The position numbers were made by a program, and so were the translations under genes. The notes beneath the pieces were generated by a model. It was not told the origin of the DNA. It saw only the letters and a list, made by a program, of their open reading frames with translations, and did not search any database. A DNA stretch of 64,000 bases from Prosapia bicincta (Eukaryota > Arthropoda > Insecta > Hemiptera > Cercopidae), in NCBI GenBank assembly GCA_036971475.1, contig JBAIZL010000006.1:138551731-138615730 (forward strand), read 5' to 3'. Shown here piece after piece: positions 1 through 13,407 of this stretch; position 1 is the first letter of the stretch; every line of letters begins with the position of its first letter.

Positions 1-1380
1 GCGGGTAGTGATTACATATTGGCAAGTGTAAGTAGAGCTTAACTGTTTGTATATGTTAGTGGGAAGTTATTTAAGTGTTTGTTGGCTAATGTAAAATGTG
101 TAGAGCTTTGCTGTTTGTAAGTGTTATTGGGAAGTGATTTAACTGTTTGTTGGCTAATGTTAAATGTGGAGTGTTTAGCTGTTTGTAAGTGTTAATGGGA
201 AGTTGTTTAAACTGTTTGTTGGCTAATGTTAAATGTGTAGAGCTTAGCTCTTTGTAAGTGTTAATGGAAATTGATTTAAACTGTTTGTTGGCTAATGTTA
301 AATGTGTAGTGCTTAGCTGTTTGTAAGTGTTAATGGGAAGTTATTTAACTGTTTGTTGGCTAATGTTAAATGTGTAGAGCTTAGCTGTTTGTAAGTGTTA
401 ATGGGAAGTTATTTAACTGTTTGTTGGCTAATGATAAATGTGTAGTGCTTAGCTGTTTGTAAGTGTTAATGGGAAGTGATTTAACTGATTGTTGGCTAAT
501 GTTAAATGCGTAGTGCTTAGCTGTTTGTAAGTGTTAATGGGAAGTGATTTAACTGATTGTTGGCTAATGTTAAATGCGTAGTGCTTAGCTGTTTGTAAGT
601 GTTATTGGGAAGAGATTTAACTGTTTGTTGGCTAATGTTAAATGCGTAGTGCTTAGCTGTTTGTAAGTGTTAATGGAAAGTTATTTAACTGATTGTTGGC
701 TATTGTTAAATGCGTAGGGCTTAGCTGTTTGTAAGTATTAATGGGAAGTGATTTAACTGTTTGTTCGCTAATATAAAATGTGTAGAGCTTAGCTGCTTGT
801 AAGTGTTGATAGGAAGTTATTTAACTGTTTGTTGGCTAATGTTAAATGCGTAGTGCTTAGCTGTTTGTAAGTGTTAATGGGAAGTGATTTAACTGATTGT
901 TGGCTAATGTTAAATGCGTAGTGCTTAGCTGTTTGTAAGTGTTAATGGGAAGAGATTTAACTGTTTGTTGGCTAATGTTAAATGCGTAGTGCTTAGCTGT
1001 TTGTAAGTGTTAATGGAAAGTTATTTAACTGATTGTTGGCTATTGTTAAATGGGTAGGGCTTAGCTGTTTGTAAGTGTTAATGGGAAGTCATTTAACTGT
1101 TTGTTCGCTAATATAAAATGTGTAGAGCTTAGCTGCTTGTAAGTGTTGATAGGAAGTTATTTAACTGTTTGTTGGCTAATGTTAAATGTGTAGTGCTTAG
1201 CTCTTTGTAAGTGTTAATGGGAAGTGATTTAAATATTTGTTGGCAAGTGTAAGTGGGTAGTGATCTACTGTTGGTAAATGTGATTTTGAAGTGATTATAT
1301 TTTGGCAAGTGTAAGTGGGGTGGTGTTAAGGTGTTTGTAAAGATGAATAGGAGGGATAGTGCTTAGGTATTGATAAGTGT
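1..1380. repeat. 68-bp satellite array with 340-bp higher-order repeat
   Basis: About 18 head-to-tail copies of a 68-69 bp unit containing GTTGGCTAATGTTAAATG and TTAGCTGTTTGTAAGTG. The spacing of the GTGTTA anchor is 68, 69, 69 and 68 bp in the first units. Units at about 681-840 and 1021-1180 share private variants (TTCGCTAATATAAAATG, AGCTGCTTG, TTGATAGGAAG) exactly 340 bp apart, which is five units, so a block of five was duplicated. The last 130 bp, and the first 40 bp of the window, are a more diverged version containing GGCAAGTGTAAGTGGG. The array probably continues to the left of the window. Confidence 0.95.
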
Positions 1381-2109
1381 GGATTCTAATCGTTTTACAT
1401 ATAATTAATCAAAATAACTTTGTATAATACATACACAACTTTGGAGTAAAATTGCAATATTCATTAAAACAATTAATATAAATTTTAATGCAATACATTT
1501 TTAGTAAATTCATAACCTTTTATAGTTATATACAGAAATAATATTTTCTTTATTTAACTAACTAGTTAAACAATGAATCAGAATAAAAAAAGGTTCAACT
1601 GTTGTAGAGGCTTAATGCATAGGCCAAGATTTAAAAAGAACGCTTTGTAACAATGAACGTAAAGTAAACCTCCATTTAAACGAAATTATTTCCCTTATAG
1701 GTCCCAGAACAGGGCCCGGTGAAGAACCCTATCAAGGGATCTAATTCGTTTTCATTAGTCGTGGATTGAAGGAGAGGAATAGAAGGATGAAAGGAGACGG
1801 TTCTCCTTAGAGACAGGTTAATTAACTGCTTCCGAGGCACTCCTGCCTGCGAATCAATACTGCGTTAAGCTGCATATTTGGCAGGTTGAGAGGACTGTAC
1901 AGAGAGGAAGGCAATTCCTGGGCCTTAAAAAGCCCGATGAACTGCCAAGAGGTATAGGCGCGGTATATCTCCCTCTAAGTATCTGTATTTACAACACCGA
2001 TTGGTACAAGAAAGATCATTTTGTATTTTCAAAAGTAGAAATCGCTATTATTAGATGTGTTGTTTATTTCGGAGAGAGTTATTATACCGATTAAATATAG
2101 GCCTATTAC

Positions 2110-2116
<7 letters not shown>
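1381..2116. other. Non-repetitive spacer, no gene seen
   Basis: AT-rich sequence with a slightly more GC-balanced patch at 1700-1960. No long open frame, RNA gene or copy of the local repeats is visible. Confidence 0.5.

Positions 2117-2161
<45 letters not shown>
2117..2161. repeat. (TA)n microsatellite
   Basis: About 22 uninterrupted TA units. An open reading frame across it is only an artefact of the repeat. Confidence 0.95.
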
Positions 2162-2165
<4 letters not shown>

Positions 2166-2614
2166 TTTATAAAATGCATTGTTTTATGTTTAAAAACTTA
2201 TTTCAATATTCAAATCAATTAATTATCAATTTAATTTACCCTTTCATTAAATTATATTATTGTTAAAAATGTCATTAAAATTTATTTTACTCGTATATAA
2301 TTTGTTTAATTAATTCATTCAATTCATTATTTACTCTTATACTGATTGAAATTATCAACTTAAAAATATTCTAACTAAATAATTCTGTTTCTTTTAAAAG
2401 CAATAATTAATTTTATTAAGAAAAGTATTTTGATTTAAAAGAATATGAGAATATTTTTTTTTAAAAAATCGTATCTAAAGAAGAGGGTTCTATTTGTACG
2501 AATATGCTACCTGAGCACCATGTGTATATAAACTACATCTACATGTTGGAGACGTTGAACAAATAGTGCTCGAAAGTTTAGGTGTAGAAATGGATACAGT
2601 AACAAGCAATAAAA
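2162..2614. other. AT-rich spacer
   Basis: Low-complexity A/T-rich sequence; no gene seen. Confidence 0.5.
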
Positions 2615-3010
2615 AACTTTTTAGTAGGTTAAGTAGGCGGTTCCTAGTTAAGCCAACAAAGTAAAATTTTATTATAGGCCCAAGTTACTTTTTGTTAAAA
2701 ATTTACAATTCATATAAACAATGTAAAATGAACTATGATTTAAAACAGATGTTTTACCACATAAAATCAGCTACTTTGATAAATCATACGTTATCACTAA
2801 TTTAAAGCTAAATGGGTTGAAATAACTATATTGCACACATTGCCCATTTTAGGTAAGGTTTTTTGTCATATCAGACTAAAATTAATTAACGAATTAGATT
2901 TGAAAGAAACTGTAGTAACATCAAGTGCCATCCACTACAAATAAAAAAATATATATTTGAAGTTGATTGAATAATAAAAAAAGTATTGTATTAACTTTGA
3001 TACATGTCGT
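2615..3010 (+). mobile_element. Family A dispersed element, diverged copy
   Basis: Matches the plus orientation of family A in order: a worn 5' module (TTCCTAGTTAAGCCAACAAAG), a degenerate CAGCTG palindrome region at about 2740-2800, the AAATAACTATATTGCA block near 2820, CCATCCACTACAA near 2930, and the start of the 3' module with the ATTGAATAATAAAAAA variant. It stops before the microsatellite slot. No coding capacity. Confidence 0.7.
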
Positions 3011-3631
3011 ACAAAAGAAATCATTTAATGTAGTACTTCAAATTACTTGTTAAACTTTTTAATAAGTTTGTTTTATCATGATCAATAAGGTTTTACTTTA
3101 AAAGTAAAATGGAAATATAAATTTGCCATATATTCATGTCCGAGAGTGCTGAATTAATCCGAAAACAAAAAGGTTTGTTTTTACATAACGCGAAGCGCCA
3201 TTGGCCGAAGTCGCTGAATATCCAATGAATATGTCCCAATCGGGGCTCGTCCATTGACACTGAGTGACCTGCCGGAGTCTGTCTCGGAAATGGAAAATGT
3301 TAAGGTCGAGGGTAATCTGTGACTTGAGCTGACGCACTTCGCGTTACCTTCAGAAGTTGTTTAACTTTAGAGAGGGAAGAAAGCTTAGCAATTAATCAGT
3401 CAGCAATCTCGGAAACGGTGTTCACACAGGAACAGGAATGTTTAGCAAACTCTTCTAACACAAGAGTAATTATTTAAGTTTAAAATAAAAAAGCGACGAG
3501 CAACTATTGCCAACTTAACAATTGAAGAAGATCCGTCATGGACACATCGTCATAGACCCTTAAACTCTTCTGATATAAAAACTAACTTAAAATATAAGTT
3601 TCCCCAAAGCATATCTTTCAACTTTATTGTC
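3011..3631. other. Spacer with a GC-richer patch
   Basis: Positions 3130-3350 are less AT-rich than the surroundings and contain two CCAAT-type motifs (GCCATTGGC, CCAATGAA) and several CpGs. No recognisable protein is encoded, and a promoter cannot be claimed from this alone. Confidence 0.35.
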
Positions 3632-4068
3632 TACATACTTCTATTAGTTCACGCTCTCCTTATATACATATATCTTGTTCAAATTTTCAATCGTTAGTAA
3701 AATCCTTATTTTTATCCAATCGAGTTAAAATAAATGTTTTGTAACTTGCAGTGGATGACATGTGACAATAATACAGTTTTTTCAAGTGTTAATTCATGAA
3801 TTAAATTTATTTTAGTTTTAAATGAGAGAAAAACCTTTCACAAAAGAGGTAAGGTATGCAACATAGTTATTTCGTCCCATTTGGCTTAATATAAATGATA
3901 ACATATGATTTCATAAAACAGCTGATTTCAAGTTGTAGGTTACGGGTAGAACAGCTGTTTTGACGCATAGGTTGTTACATTATTTATATTAATTGTAATT
4001 ATTTAATAAAAAGTATCTGAAATAACATTTTTTTTATTGTCCCAAGTAGGAATTGACTTTTAAAGTTT
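3632..4068 (-). mobile_element. Family A dispersed element, near full length
   Basis: Minus-orientation copy. It begins with the 3' end (CTTCTATTAGTTCACGC), passes the short TATATACATATAT slot and the TTGTTCAAATTTTCAATCG block, and contains GCAGTGGATGACATGTG, the GTTATTTCGTCCCATTTGG block and AACAGCTG palindromes. It ends with CCCAAGTAGGAATTGACTTT, the complement of the family 5' end. Both ends are present, so this copy helps define the element. Confidence 0.85.
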
Positions 4069-5361
4069 TTATTTATATTAATGTTTGTAATTATACTTTA
4101 TTATCCTCGATAATCCCCTTAAAGATAGCGTATGAATGGTCGAAACGTCCACTGAAATAATAAATGCATTAGTATTCACTTAACCGGTTTTACTATCTAT
4201 TATACTAGTGGTGGTTTATTACTAAAAACCAGAGGCCAGCTTCGTCATATACTGTACCTTGCAGGACCGTATTGCACATGGATGGCAGTTGCTTGTGGCC
4301 GCGTAACTGGTTGAAACGGCAAGGAAATCACACCGGTAAGTTCCGAAATGCTCTAACGGACGCTTTACAAACGTCAGCCGACGACTGCCTGTCATGACCC
4401 TCCACAAGGTGATGATTGAAATATCCCCACGGATTAGCCGGATCTACATGACAATACAGTGTATCACTCCAGGCACCTTAAATGACTCACGGGTTGGTAG
4501 TGCGCCACCCATTGTCCTTCGATCCAACGGGAAAACATTTGCTTTCGGAATGATTACATCGGACACATGGCGACCGCAACAAGATGGATTACAGGGGCTG
4601 GAATATGACGTAGAGCCAACGTTTTTAGTACGGCTCATACATATTCAACTAGCTTCATTATAATGCACTGCACATTAGTATTAGCAAGTGTATAGAAGAA
4701 CAGCTGCAAATAGCTTTCCTATTAGGGCATAGTTTTAAAACCATTTAAAATTCCAACTCATTTAGGATGAGATTATTTTTTTATAGTTTTAGGACGATTA
4801 TCCAGTACGACTGTTATGGCGTACGAAGGATGTGGAAGGATTGTAAATGTAGGATTAACGCAGAACACAAACTACCTGATAGAAGATATAGGAGAGACCA
4901 TAACACAAAAGGAGTAAGGATTTGTGGATGGAAGTGGGTGGATAAGTAAGGCTATGATACCCTGGTACTGGGAATACGAGAGAATGATGCCATGGGAGAG
5001 GCAAGGATTAGCACACCCATCTTGCGGAGAGCGTCCTCATCGCCCCGTACACACTTTACTGTTAGTATCTACCTATGGCATCTACATTTAGATGTTACTA
5101 TAAAGTACATACATTGGTATTACTCGCGCAGTATAAGTTCCGCTGTGGTTCGGCCGCTACTAGTCAGTCTGCGTACTACGACTCTCGTCTTCCTCCGCGT
5201 CTTCAGACTGTGCTGTCTGACACTACACCCAACGTTAGCAAAACGTGTACAGCTGTATGTTTTGAACTTCCGCTTCATTATCACTAGTATATATAAACAA
5301 TATGCTAACTGGCTTGAGTGAAGGTTATAAACATAAGTAATAAAAAGGCTCCAACTCAAAA
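4069..5361. other. Spacer, no recognised gene
   Basis: Positions 4220-4650 are GC-balanced and carry open frames of 61-89 codons on both strands. None resembles a protein family I know, and the frames overlap each other in opposite directions, as chance frames do. Positions 4990-5290 also contain several overlapping short frames. No splice-supported exon is evident. Confidence 0.4.
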
Positions 5362-5373
5362 TTATAAAAACTT

Positions 5374-5424
5374 TAATATCAGACGCGTTTCAATGACATA
5401 ATGTCATCATCCTCAGTGATGCTA
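5374..5424 (-). ncRNA. Hammerhead-ribozyme-like motif (left arm)
   Basis: Read on the minus strand: ATCA (stem I), CTGAGGA matching the core consensus CUGANGA, a stem II of GATGAC/GTCATT around a short loop, GAAAC, GCGTC, then TGAT closing stem I with ATCA. This is the order of a type I hammerhead with a very short stem III, the form described for Penelope-like elements. Activity is not shown; the call rests on motif order and pairing by eye. Confidence 0.6.
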
Positions 5425-5480
5425 CCAAGTCGAAACTTAATTTTTTAAATAATATTTTTAAAATTAAGTTTCGATTTTGT

Positions 5481-5528
5481 AGCATCACTGAGGATGATCA
5501 CAATGTCATTGAAACGCGTCTGATAATA
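5481..5528 (+). ncRNA. Hammerhead-ribozyme-like motif (right arm)
   Basis: Same motif on the plus strand: ATCA, CTGAGGA, a stem II of ATGA/TCAT with a longer loop, GAAAC, GCGTC, TGAT. Compared with the left arm, stem II has lost pairs (GATGATCACAATGTCATT), so this copy is the weaker one. The expected cleavage position would be after the C of GCGTC, by analogy with known hammerheads. Confidence 0.55.
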
Positions 5529-5540
5529 CAATTTTTATAA

Positions 5541-8531
5541 CTGTGAGTTGTAGCCTATTTATTTCTTGTGTTTATAGTACTTGTATGTTACAAAAATCGA
5601 ATAACTACATTTCCCAAAAGCAACAAGTGTCCCTCCTCTTTTAATTTGTTGATAGTTCTGAACAAATACCTGAAAGCCCGAAGCTCCTGTAATCATACTA
5701 CAGGAGGAAACTGAAGAGGAAGGAATAACGATAGGGATGAAGTGAAATCGATTGTAAAGGAATCCCACGTCTACATTAAGCAAGCATTAGCCTTGTATTG
5801 CATTATGTTACGCAACAAATGCACAAATTAATTAAACCTAAATACAGCGCAGGGATAATGAAATGAAAAACAATTAAAATTTTAACAATTAAAAACATCA
5901 ACCTACGCTTACGGGGTTGTCGTGATTTCGTTCAAAACAAAACCAATGTAACACACCTGAAGATTTACTTGTGACCGGAGCTGATAATTTCGGGCAATAC
6001 TCAAATAGGACTTACTACTGTGTTTCTTATACAGGCGGCCTGAAAATTGGACAACTTATCACTCACTAGTGAACTAAATGAACTAGTTTCCGACCATATC
6101 ACCATCCTCAATAGCGAACTTATAACATTATTTTACGTAATGTTACATATTCAAAACAGTTTCAGAAAACAAATGTGATATTAATTTAAAATGTAAAATA
6201 AAATTTTTAAAAAATTGTAAATTATAAAATAAAGTTTCTGGCTGAGACGGATATCCATATTCAAAAACCTGAATTTGCTAGGTGCGCAGCAACGGTGTGC
6301 GAAAGTTAAAATACTCCCGTGGTCCCTTCAAGCAGTTCTTTTCCTTGGCGAAATGTAGCCCGATACGCACGTCTCAAGAACCGAAGAGCAAAGGGATGCT
6401 TTTTGTTTTAAAGTTTTAATTATGTGAAAGTTATATAATTTTTGTTTGTTTGAAGAAATGTTGCTGCGTTTAAGACACAACACCAGGCGAGAGTACAAAT
6501 CCCGATCAACGCCAATTCAAGATGCAGAATGGCGAGATCTAAGTTCGGAGCCACGCTTTTCCACACCTTTTATTACAACACAGCTAAGTCGTAATTTAAG
6601 ACATAAAATGATTAAAAAGTAAAATTTAACTTTTAAACTTTAACCGGTCACGGCATAATAATGATAGTTTTTATTTTTAAAATACGGGAAGTGTAAATTC
6701 ATTTGTGTAATGTACCAACAAAATTTGTCATGTCAAATAGACAAATTGATATGTATTTTAAATAATGTAAAGCCATCTCAAATGGATATTATGAGCCATG
6801 CCATAGATTTTTTTTTTTTAAATCATATAAAGTTCTTATAAATTAAATATGTAAAACATTGTAAAAACATAAAGTAGCGTAACATTTCAATGTAATTTTG
6901 TTTGTATTTTATATTTTTGTGTGCAGTAAATTGTTATTTATTTAAATTAATATTTGTTGTTTAAATTATTTATTGGCCACACCAATCTTATATTCGATTA
7001 AACTCTTGACATTGCAGGTCAAATAACTAATTGTTTATCAAAACTACTGCAATATTTAATATCATAATTCATTAAGAATTATACCAATTATCCAATTTAC
7101 GTTACAAACTTACACTAAAGATTGGGGTTATTCCGATGGTAGTGCAAGCCCATCACAAATGATGGCGACAAGGTCGGCGAAACTAGCGATTAGTAAGTTT
7201 GGACGTAATCGTTTAAGTATTTGTTATTGTCAAAGAGTATTTGCAGAGCGAATCGTTGTGTGTTCTAGCGGCTAACCTTTCTCCAAGGTTCATTCCATCT
7301 TACAGCCGTGTACAGTGGGGATGTTTAAAGCTCGAAAATAAGAGCACCGTAATTAATAAGCTCTCGAAAGTCGACTCGTAACAAGAACGTAACAAGTGAG
7401 ACTCTTTTTTAAGTATATTAAAGTGTAAGTGATAAGTGGATACAAGAAAACGTTTACCGTCTCGATATAGAGATCGTCACCACCGTAACAATGTTGGGAT
7501 TCCGCTACACTCGCTCTATACCCAGCTTCCCGCAGTATCCCGATCACTCGGCATTTAAATTCGAAGACCTCTTATTGGGATGGGAGAAGTTCCGGCCGAG
7601 TCGTACATTGTCTCACAGAATCTTGCAATACCTGCCTCTACTGAACCCTTCCGTTAAATGTAACAGAGAATTTCCACGTTTAATTCGTGCTGTCGTGACT
7701 TAGTAAACCTAACTACCGTTAAACCATTACTTAGGGTGATTTTAGTTATTATTAGCCGATAATAGCCAATAATAGTCTCCGTTAACCAAACAAGTGTTTT
7801 ATAGAATTAATAATAACAACAACAGGGCATGCAGATCCTCGTGACAACTGTCTCGAGCAACAATTCCACGAGTAAACAATTCCCACAAATGCGTTTAACT
7901 GCTCTGAATTAAAGAACATTACAAGACAAAACTATTTTACATATTTTAGGCTCAGGTTAGATCTATTCGACTATACTTTTATATCAAAGTTTTATTCTGC
8001 AGTTCTCTTGCACAGTAAAGCTTTAATGACATTTGAACAATGCAAACCTGTTTATACGCTTTATATAACCCCATCGACCTGGTTTTTAAAAAAACGCTCA
8101 ACAAACAGCCAGTGCCAAAAAATAAGTAACGCAATAAATGGCAAGAAACCACCGTAGATTTGCACGTTAATTTGTGCAGAGACCCTACTTGGGCTGTCAA
8201 TAGATTTCTTACAGTTTAATTAAAATTAAGCAAAAAACTACAGCGAAATATTTCTTCATTTTAATTAATAATTCCCTTAAAGGTATTTTTCTCCTTACTT
8301 ACAATTCAGAACGTAAACCTAATCCCACTACCTTAGAAATAAGTTTAACGTAGTTAAATGCTAGAAATGGAAACAAATTCAGCAGCTGTAGGAGAAACAA
8401 ATGCGATATTTAAATTTAATTCGTTTTTATACCCCTTAAGAGTATTTCCTCTACCACTTGAGGCGCTGAGAAAAGCGAGTAAATGTATTAATAAAATGTA
8501 AGTATTTAATTATTTATAAATTTTTACTTTA
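5541..8531. other. Long spacer, no recognised gene
   Basis: About 3 kb of mostly AT-rich single-copy-looking sequence. Short frames at 7353-7703 and 7979-8200 lie on opposite strands and match nothing I recognise. Slightly GC-richer stretches occur at 6240-6400 and 7130-7330. No local repeat family member, RNA gene or array was seen. Confidence 0.4.
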
Positions 8532-8880
8532 ATACAAACAAGAAAGATAAAGTTTTTTTCAACTCTTACTTTGGTCAATAAAGAAAAATAGTATTTTAAT
8601 TACTTATTATTAAATAATTACAATTTATATAAATATGAATATGCATATGACGGATTCATAATTTTAGGTAGGTAGATAGCAAAATTAATTATTAAAATTA
8701 CTAAATTAATTAATTAATTACATTAAAAACAAAACTTCATTAACATTAGGTGTCATCTAATAAAAGTTTTAAAAAAATATTTAAACTCGAATGGATGAAT
8801 AAAACGTACTTTATTAACATTTGAAATTTTAAACAAGATATATAAATATATATAAAAAGAGTATAATAGTAGGACTTGAA
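8532..8880 (+). mobile_element. Family A, short variant of the long form
   Basis: It has the 5' module (ACTTTGGTCAATAAAGAAAA, ATAATTACAATTTATATAAA), then a middle like the long copies (TATGCATATGACGGATTC) instead of the CAGCTG palindrome. The 3' module follows, with GAATGGATGAATAAA and AAACAAGATATATAAA. It ends in a small TA-rich slot and GAGTATAATAGTAGG. Confidence 0.75.
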
Positions 8881-9734
8881 TAAGAGATCGATAAGGAATC
8901 TTAAACCCCTTTTCGTGAATAATCAAAATTATAAAGTTTACAAGATCAAACATTACGGACAATGTAATGCTTTTAATGCAAAATCATTTAATCGGATTCC
9001 TTAGCAAAAATCTCCCGATTATCCGAATCGCTTACTGATGTATGATTAAACCTATACAATATTATTTCAGGTTTCCAAAACAATCATGAAATTTTAGACG
9101 AAGAATATACCCTTACAATACAATTTTATTTAACCAGATCCCAAACAATCGACCTAAATATCCGGGTTGGTTGTTAATGTTAGTAAAATTATTAAATTAT
9201 TATTGTTTGTTGCAAATAATCGAAGAAAAACGTTTGCAATCAAGCTACAGATCATGCAAAGCGATCGGACATCACAAAATCGAACTCAGATATTCCGGAT
9301 TCTTAGTATAGATAAAAAATTTTTGATTACATTACTTGTTTACTTTATAACTTTTCGTAGTAAGCATTAAGCGTTCAAGTGTTTGTGATAGCGTATTAGA
9401 GTTACAAAATAACAATATAATTGGATATTTATGATCCAGCTTATTAGGTGGTAGCCATTTGTATATTGTTTTTTCTAAATAATTTTTAAATAATATTGTA
9501 CGGAGTACATTTTATACACGTAAATACCCCTTAAAAGCAAAAACACGAATGCTAAATTTAATTGTAATTTCATTCTCAACTAACCTGATTCCCAAATATC
9601 ATAATTTGGGAATAGAGGCTTTTGCTTAGCGAAATTTCCTGGCTATCTATCTATGGTACTAAACAGTGTAGGCCTACAGTTTATGAGGCTTTACGGTTTG
9701 CTACAACATATTACTTAGAACAAGTAATATAAAC
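8881..9734. other. AT-rich spacer
   Basis: No gene or repeat seen. An open frame of 67 codons at 9167-9370 is unrecognised and has A/T-driven composition. Confidence 0.45.
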
Positions 9735-10140
9735 AACGACTTTTAGTCACTTCCTGTTCAAGTCAACAAAGGAAAACTTTAATTTAGTTACTTTTAATTA
9801 AATAATTACAATTATATAAATAAGTAACATGAGCTATGCGTTAAAACAGCTGTTCTACAACATAACCTATAACATAAAATCAGCTGCTTTAAGAAGTCAT
9901 GTTATCTCTTATTTTAAGGCAAATGGGACGAAATAACTATAATAAATACCTTATCTCTTTTGTGAAAAGTTTTTCTCTTATATAAAACTAAAATTATTTC
10001 ATTATTAAATTTAATTACTGAAATAATATTTGGGAAAACTGAATTTGAACTTGAGTGGATGAAATGAAAGTATTTTAGTAACAATTGAAAATTTGTACAA
10101 GATATATATTATAGAGAGAGTGTGAAATGCAAGATGGAAT
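9735..10140 (+). mobile_element. Family A dispersed element, near full length
   Basis: 5' end CACTTCCTGTTCAAGTCAAC; palindromic core AAAACAGCTGTTCTACAACA and AAATCAGCTG; GGGACGAAATAACTATAATA; GTGAAAAGTTTTTCTC; 3' module GAGTGGATGAAATGAAAGTA; slot ACAAGATATATATTATAG; 3' end AGAGTGTGAAATGCAAG. The CATCCACTACAAG block is missing through an internal deletion at about 10030. Confidence 0.85.
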
Positions 10141-12458
10141 TGTAAAAGCACGTAAAGTCTAAAAACGTTACAAGCTAGCACTCTGCAGCGGACAGGTCCC
10201 CGCTCGGGTTCGATCGGAGTTGCCCGTATGTCTCTTAGTATGGGGTACTTCCTAAAACAGTTGCAGAATAAACTGCAATATCGTATCCCTGCTGGCGGTA
10301 GAAAGAGTTTTTCATAATTTAATTTTTAGCTTCATTTGTGTTTAGCGATCTTTTGGAAAATGAAGAAACAACGAAGCAAATATAAAGCAATTATAAAAAA
10401 AACATAATTTTTGTTTGTCTTTGTTGGAAATACGTATTTCAAACGTAAAGATTCGCCATAAATAAATAGGTTACTCAATCTAGACCTATCCACTTCATTC
10501 TCTTACATTTCGATAAGGGTGACTCTCGTTTGTCCTGGTCATACAGATCTCCCAACTCGTCATCTTATACTTCATCTACCATGCCGTACCATACGATTCC
10601 GGATTATCCGTATCCCAACCGGTAATAATATACGTATTCGTAAAAATCGTCTGCATTTTATTTCATCGAGATGAATACAAAAGATAGTATCAAAATAATC
10701 TATCACTTCGGATTTCCACTACTTGTGCGTTAAAATTTCGTTTTTTCGGATTCATTAAAACCAAACTTCCGATTATCCGGATTTCTTAACTGTCTAGAAT
10801 GAAATCATTACAAAAAATCAGAAATAATAGTGTTAAGATTCAAACTTAAAGTGCAAAGTCGAAAAACTAATTCTCGTAAATTTCGTTGATAAGTAACTAA
10901 AATACAACAATCCTATTATCCGAACCAACAATTATGTTAATACATTCTGATGATTGAAAATCCGCTGCACTTTATGTTTTCGAGACGGACCTAAAACAAA
11001 AGTATCTAGACCCCTGTTTGCAACACCTGAGTGTTACTAAGCCTGGTATTGGTTTCGCGAATTCTTCAAGGCGACCAGTGCCTCCGAAAACATGTCAATC
11101 TTACATGATAAACGAGCCAACAAGTGTCAGAAGGTCAGACGGACGCACGTTCTCAAGTCATGCTGGACAGACGGTCGTTAGTCGCTGTCAAGGAAGATGT
11201 CTGCCTGTCCGCGATAGGCTTTACTGCGGCCATCAGAACCCAAAATACTCCCACGAATACCCGCTGCAAGTGCCTGGCTACGACAGGTTTCTGTAATTAT
11301 TTTATTTAAAAAAAACGTGAAAAATAATTAATTCTGATATTGAAATACCTTTTAAAAGGTGACAAAACGTACTAAATATGTTAATCCAAAATAGGGCGTG
11401 GCGAGGCCCGGTGAGAATGCTAATTTCGTTCCCAATTCACAAACGATGTTGGAAGAGATAGAAAATTTCAGTGCAACTTTTCGCGACTCTAGTTTCATAA
11501 ATATAATTTTAAGAAAGTAGATCATAGCTTCCGACAAGGCTCTCATACAATCTTTAATAAGTACTTTGCAATTTATTAGGAAGCCTTTATAAAATATACT
11601 ATAATACGAGACTGACAAACGAAACAAATTTTTTTATAAAAATATGACTTTTTTGTAATTATTTATGACTATTTATTGTTGTGAAGAAGTACATACAGTA
11701 TTTTATGTGAACAAATGCATATAGCCGACCGGAGCTCCATTCCGATAAATGATAACGTTCAGGATGAGAGATTACTATATATTATATATACGAGCATTGC
11801 CCCCGACTCTATTCACACATTTTAATATTATTTAAAGTACATATGTTGCTAAGCAAACTTTTTGCCTTCCCATGTTCCACTGTTGCGTTTGTATTCTAAT
11901 AAAAACATACGTCTCAATAGAAATATGTATGCCAACGTAGAAATGGAATAATAAAATACTTCAATACAAATCCTAACAATATTCTCTTTTGAATACACAA
12001 CCTCCTTTGAAAACGTCTGTATTATAGACCGCGTCTCCAGCGCTATTCGCTATTTGTTCAACACAATTGAGCGTTAAATCATCCCTTAATCTATTTATTT
12101 CAATCTTCACAACTTTTAATTCCATTCCTTGAAAATGAAAGATATTAGACCAGATATTTTACCGTAAATGTCAGGCAGTTGTAACAGACCCACCACTGTC
12201 AGTTCTGCGGAGGGGCCGTCACAGTCAAATATATTCTGTTTGTCTCACAGTCTAATATATTCTGTTTGAATGTCACTAGTTGACCGATGTTCGATATTCG
12301 AGGGAGTTTAAAGGTGAAGTTGAGGGACGATACAACCCATCCTCTTTCTCCCCCACATAAATACATAATTATGTATGTATATATGAATAAAATAAATTAT
12401 TTTAAATATATTTTAAAATAAAATTTTAATATTTGTTTTTAATTCAACTAATTAATTT
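10141..12458. other. Spacer, no recognised gene
   Basis: Just after the family A copy, 10176-10235 holds a GC-rich segment with GGGTTCGATC, a weak match to a polymerase III B box, but I see no convincing A box or cloverleaf. Positions 11018-11310 are GC-balanced with overlapping frames (92 and 61 codons) that I do not recognise. The rest is AT-rich. Confidence 0.35.
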
Positions 12459-13052
<594 letters not shown>

Positions 13053-13407
13053 TAATTTTTTTTTTTTTTTTATTATTATTTACACGTTTTAGTTTTTATA
13101 TCAAAAATAGATATTAATTCATTCCTTTTCTAAAATTCCTTAATTATTATTTTTTCTTCAAGTTTTTAATTTACTTGAATGAAATACTTATATTTCTAGT
13201 CTTAAGCGTTGGTAATGATGATAACCTTGCCCTAGAAAACCTCGTAAGTATACTTTGATTAAGAGCGACTACAATTTCAAAGGTTTTGCTTACATTATTA
13301 AATCCAGGATTAGATCCTACTTGTCATTTCCTAAATTATTTATTTCGCCAATACGGTAAAATTTCTCTTATATGATTAAACAAGAAATAAAAACAAAGTT
13401 TTTTTAT
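13053..13407. other. AT-rich spacer
   Basis: Contains a T-run at 13060-13070 and nothing else that can be named. Confidence 0.5.

Larger units (their letters stand above)
5362..5540. repeat. Fold-back with two head-to-head hammerhead-like motifs
   Basis: Left arm (about 5362-5447) and right arm (about 5460-5540) are near-perfect reverse complements around a 12-bp A/T centre. Each arm carries ACGCGT, a small hairpin and CTGAGGA, so each can fold on its own as well as pair with the other. No open frame. Confidence 0.9.

Noticed and set aside
4222..4663. Protein gene in the GC-balanced patch
   Set aside because: Opposite-strand frames of similar size overlap, no family is recognisable, and there is no splice or promoter evidence.
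10176..10235. GGGTTCGATC as part of a tRNA gene or SINE
   Set aside because: A B-box-like word alone; I could not fold a cloverleaf or find a matching A box at the right distance.
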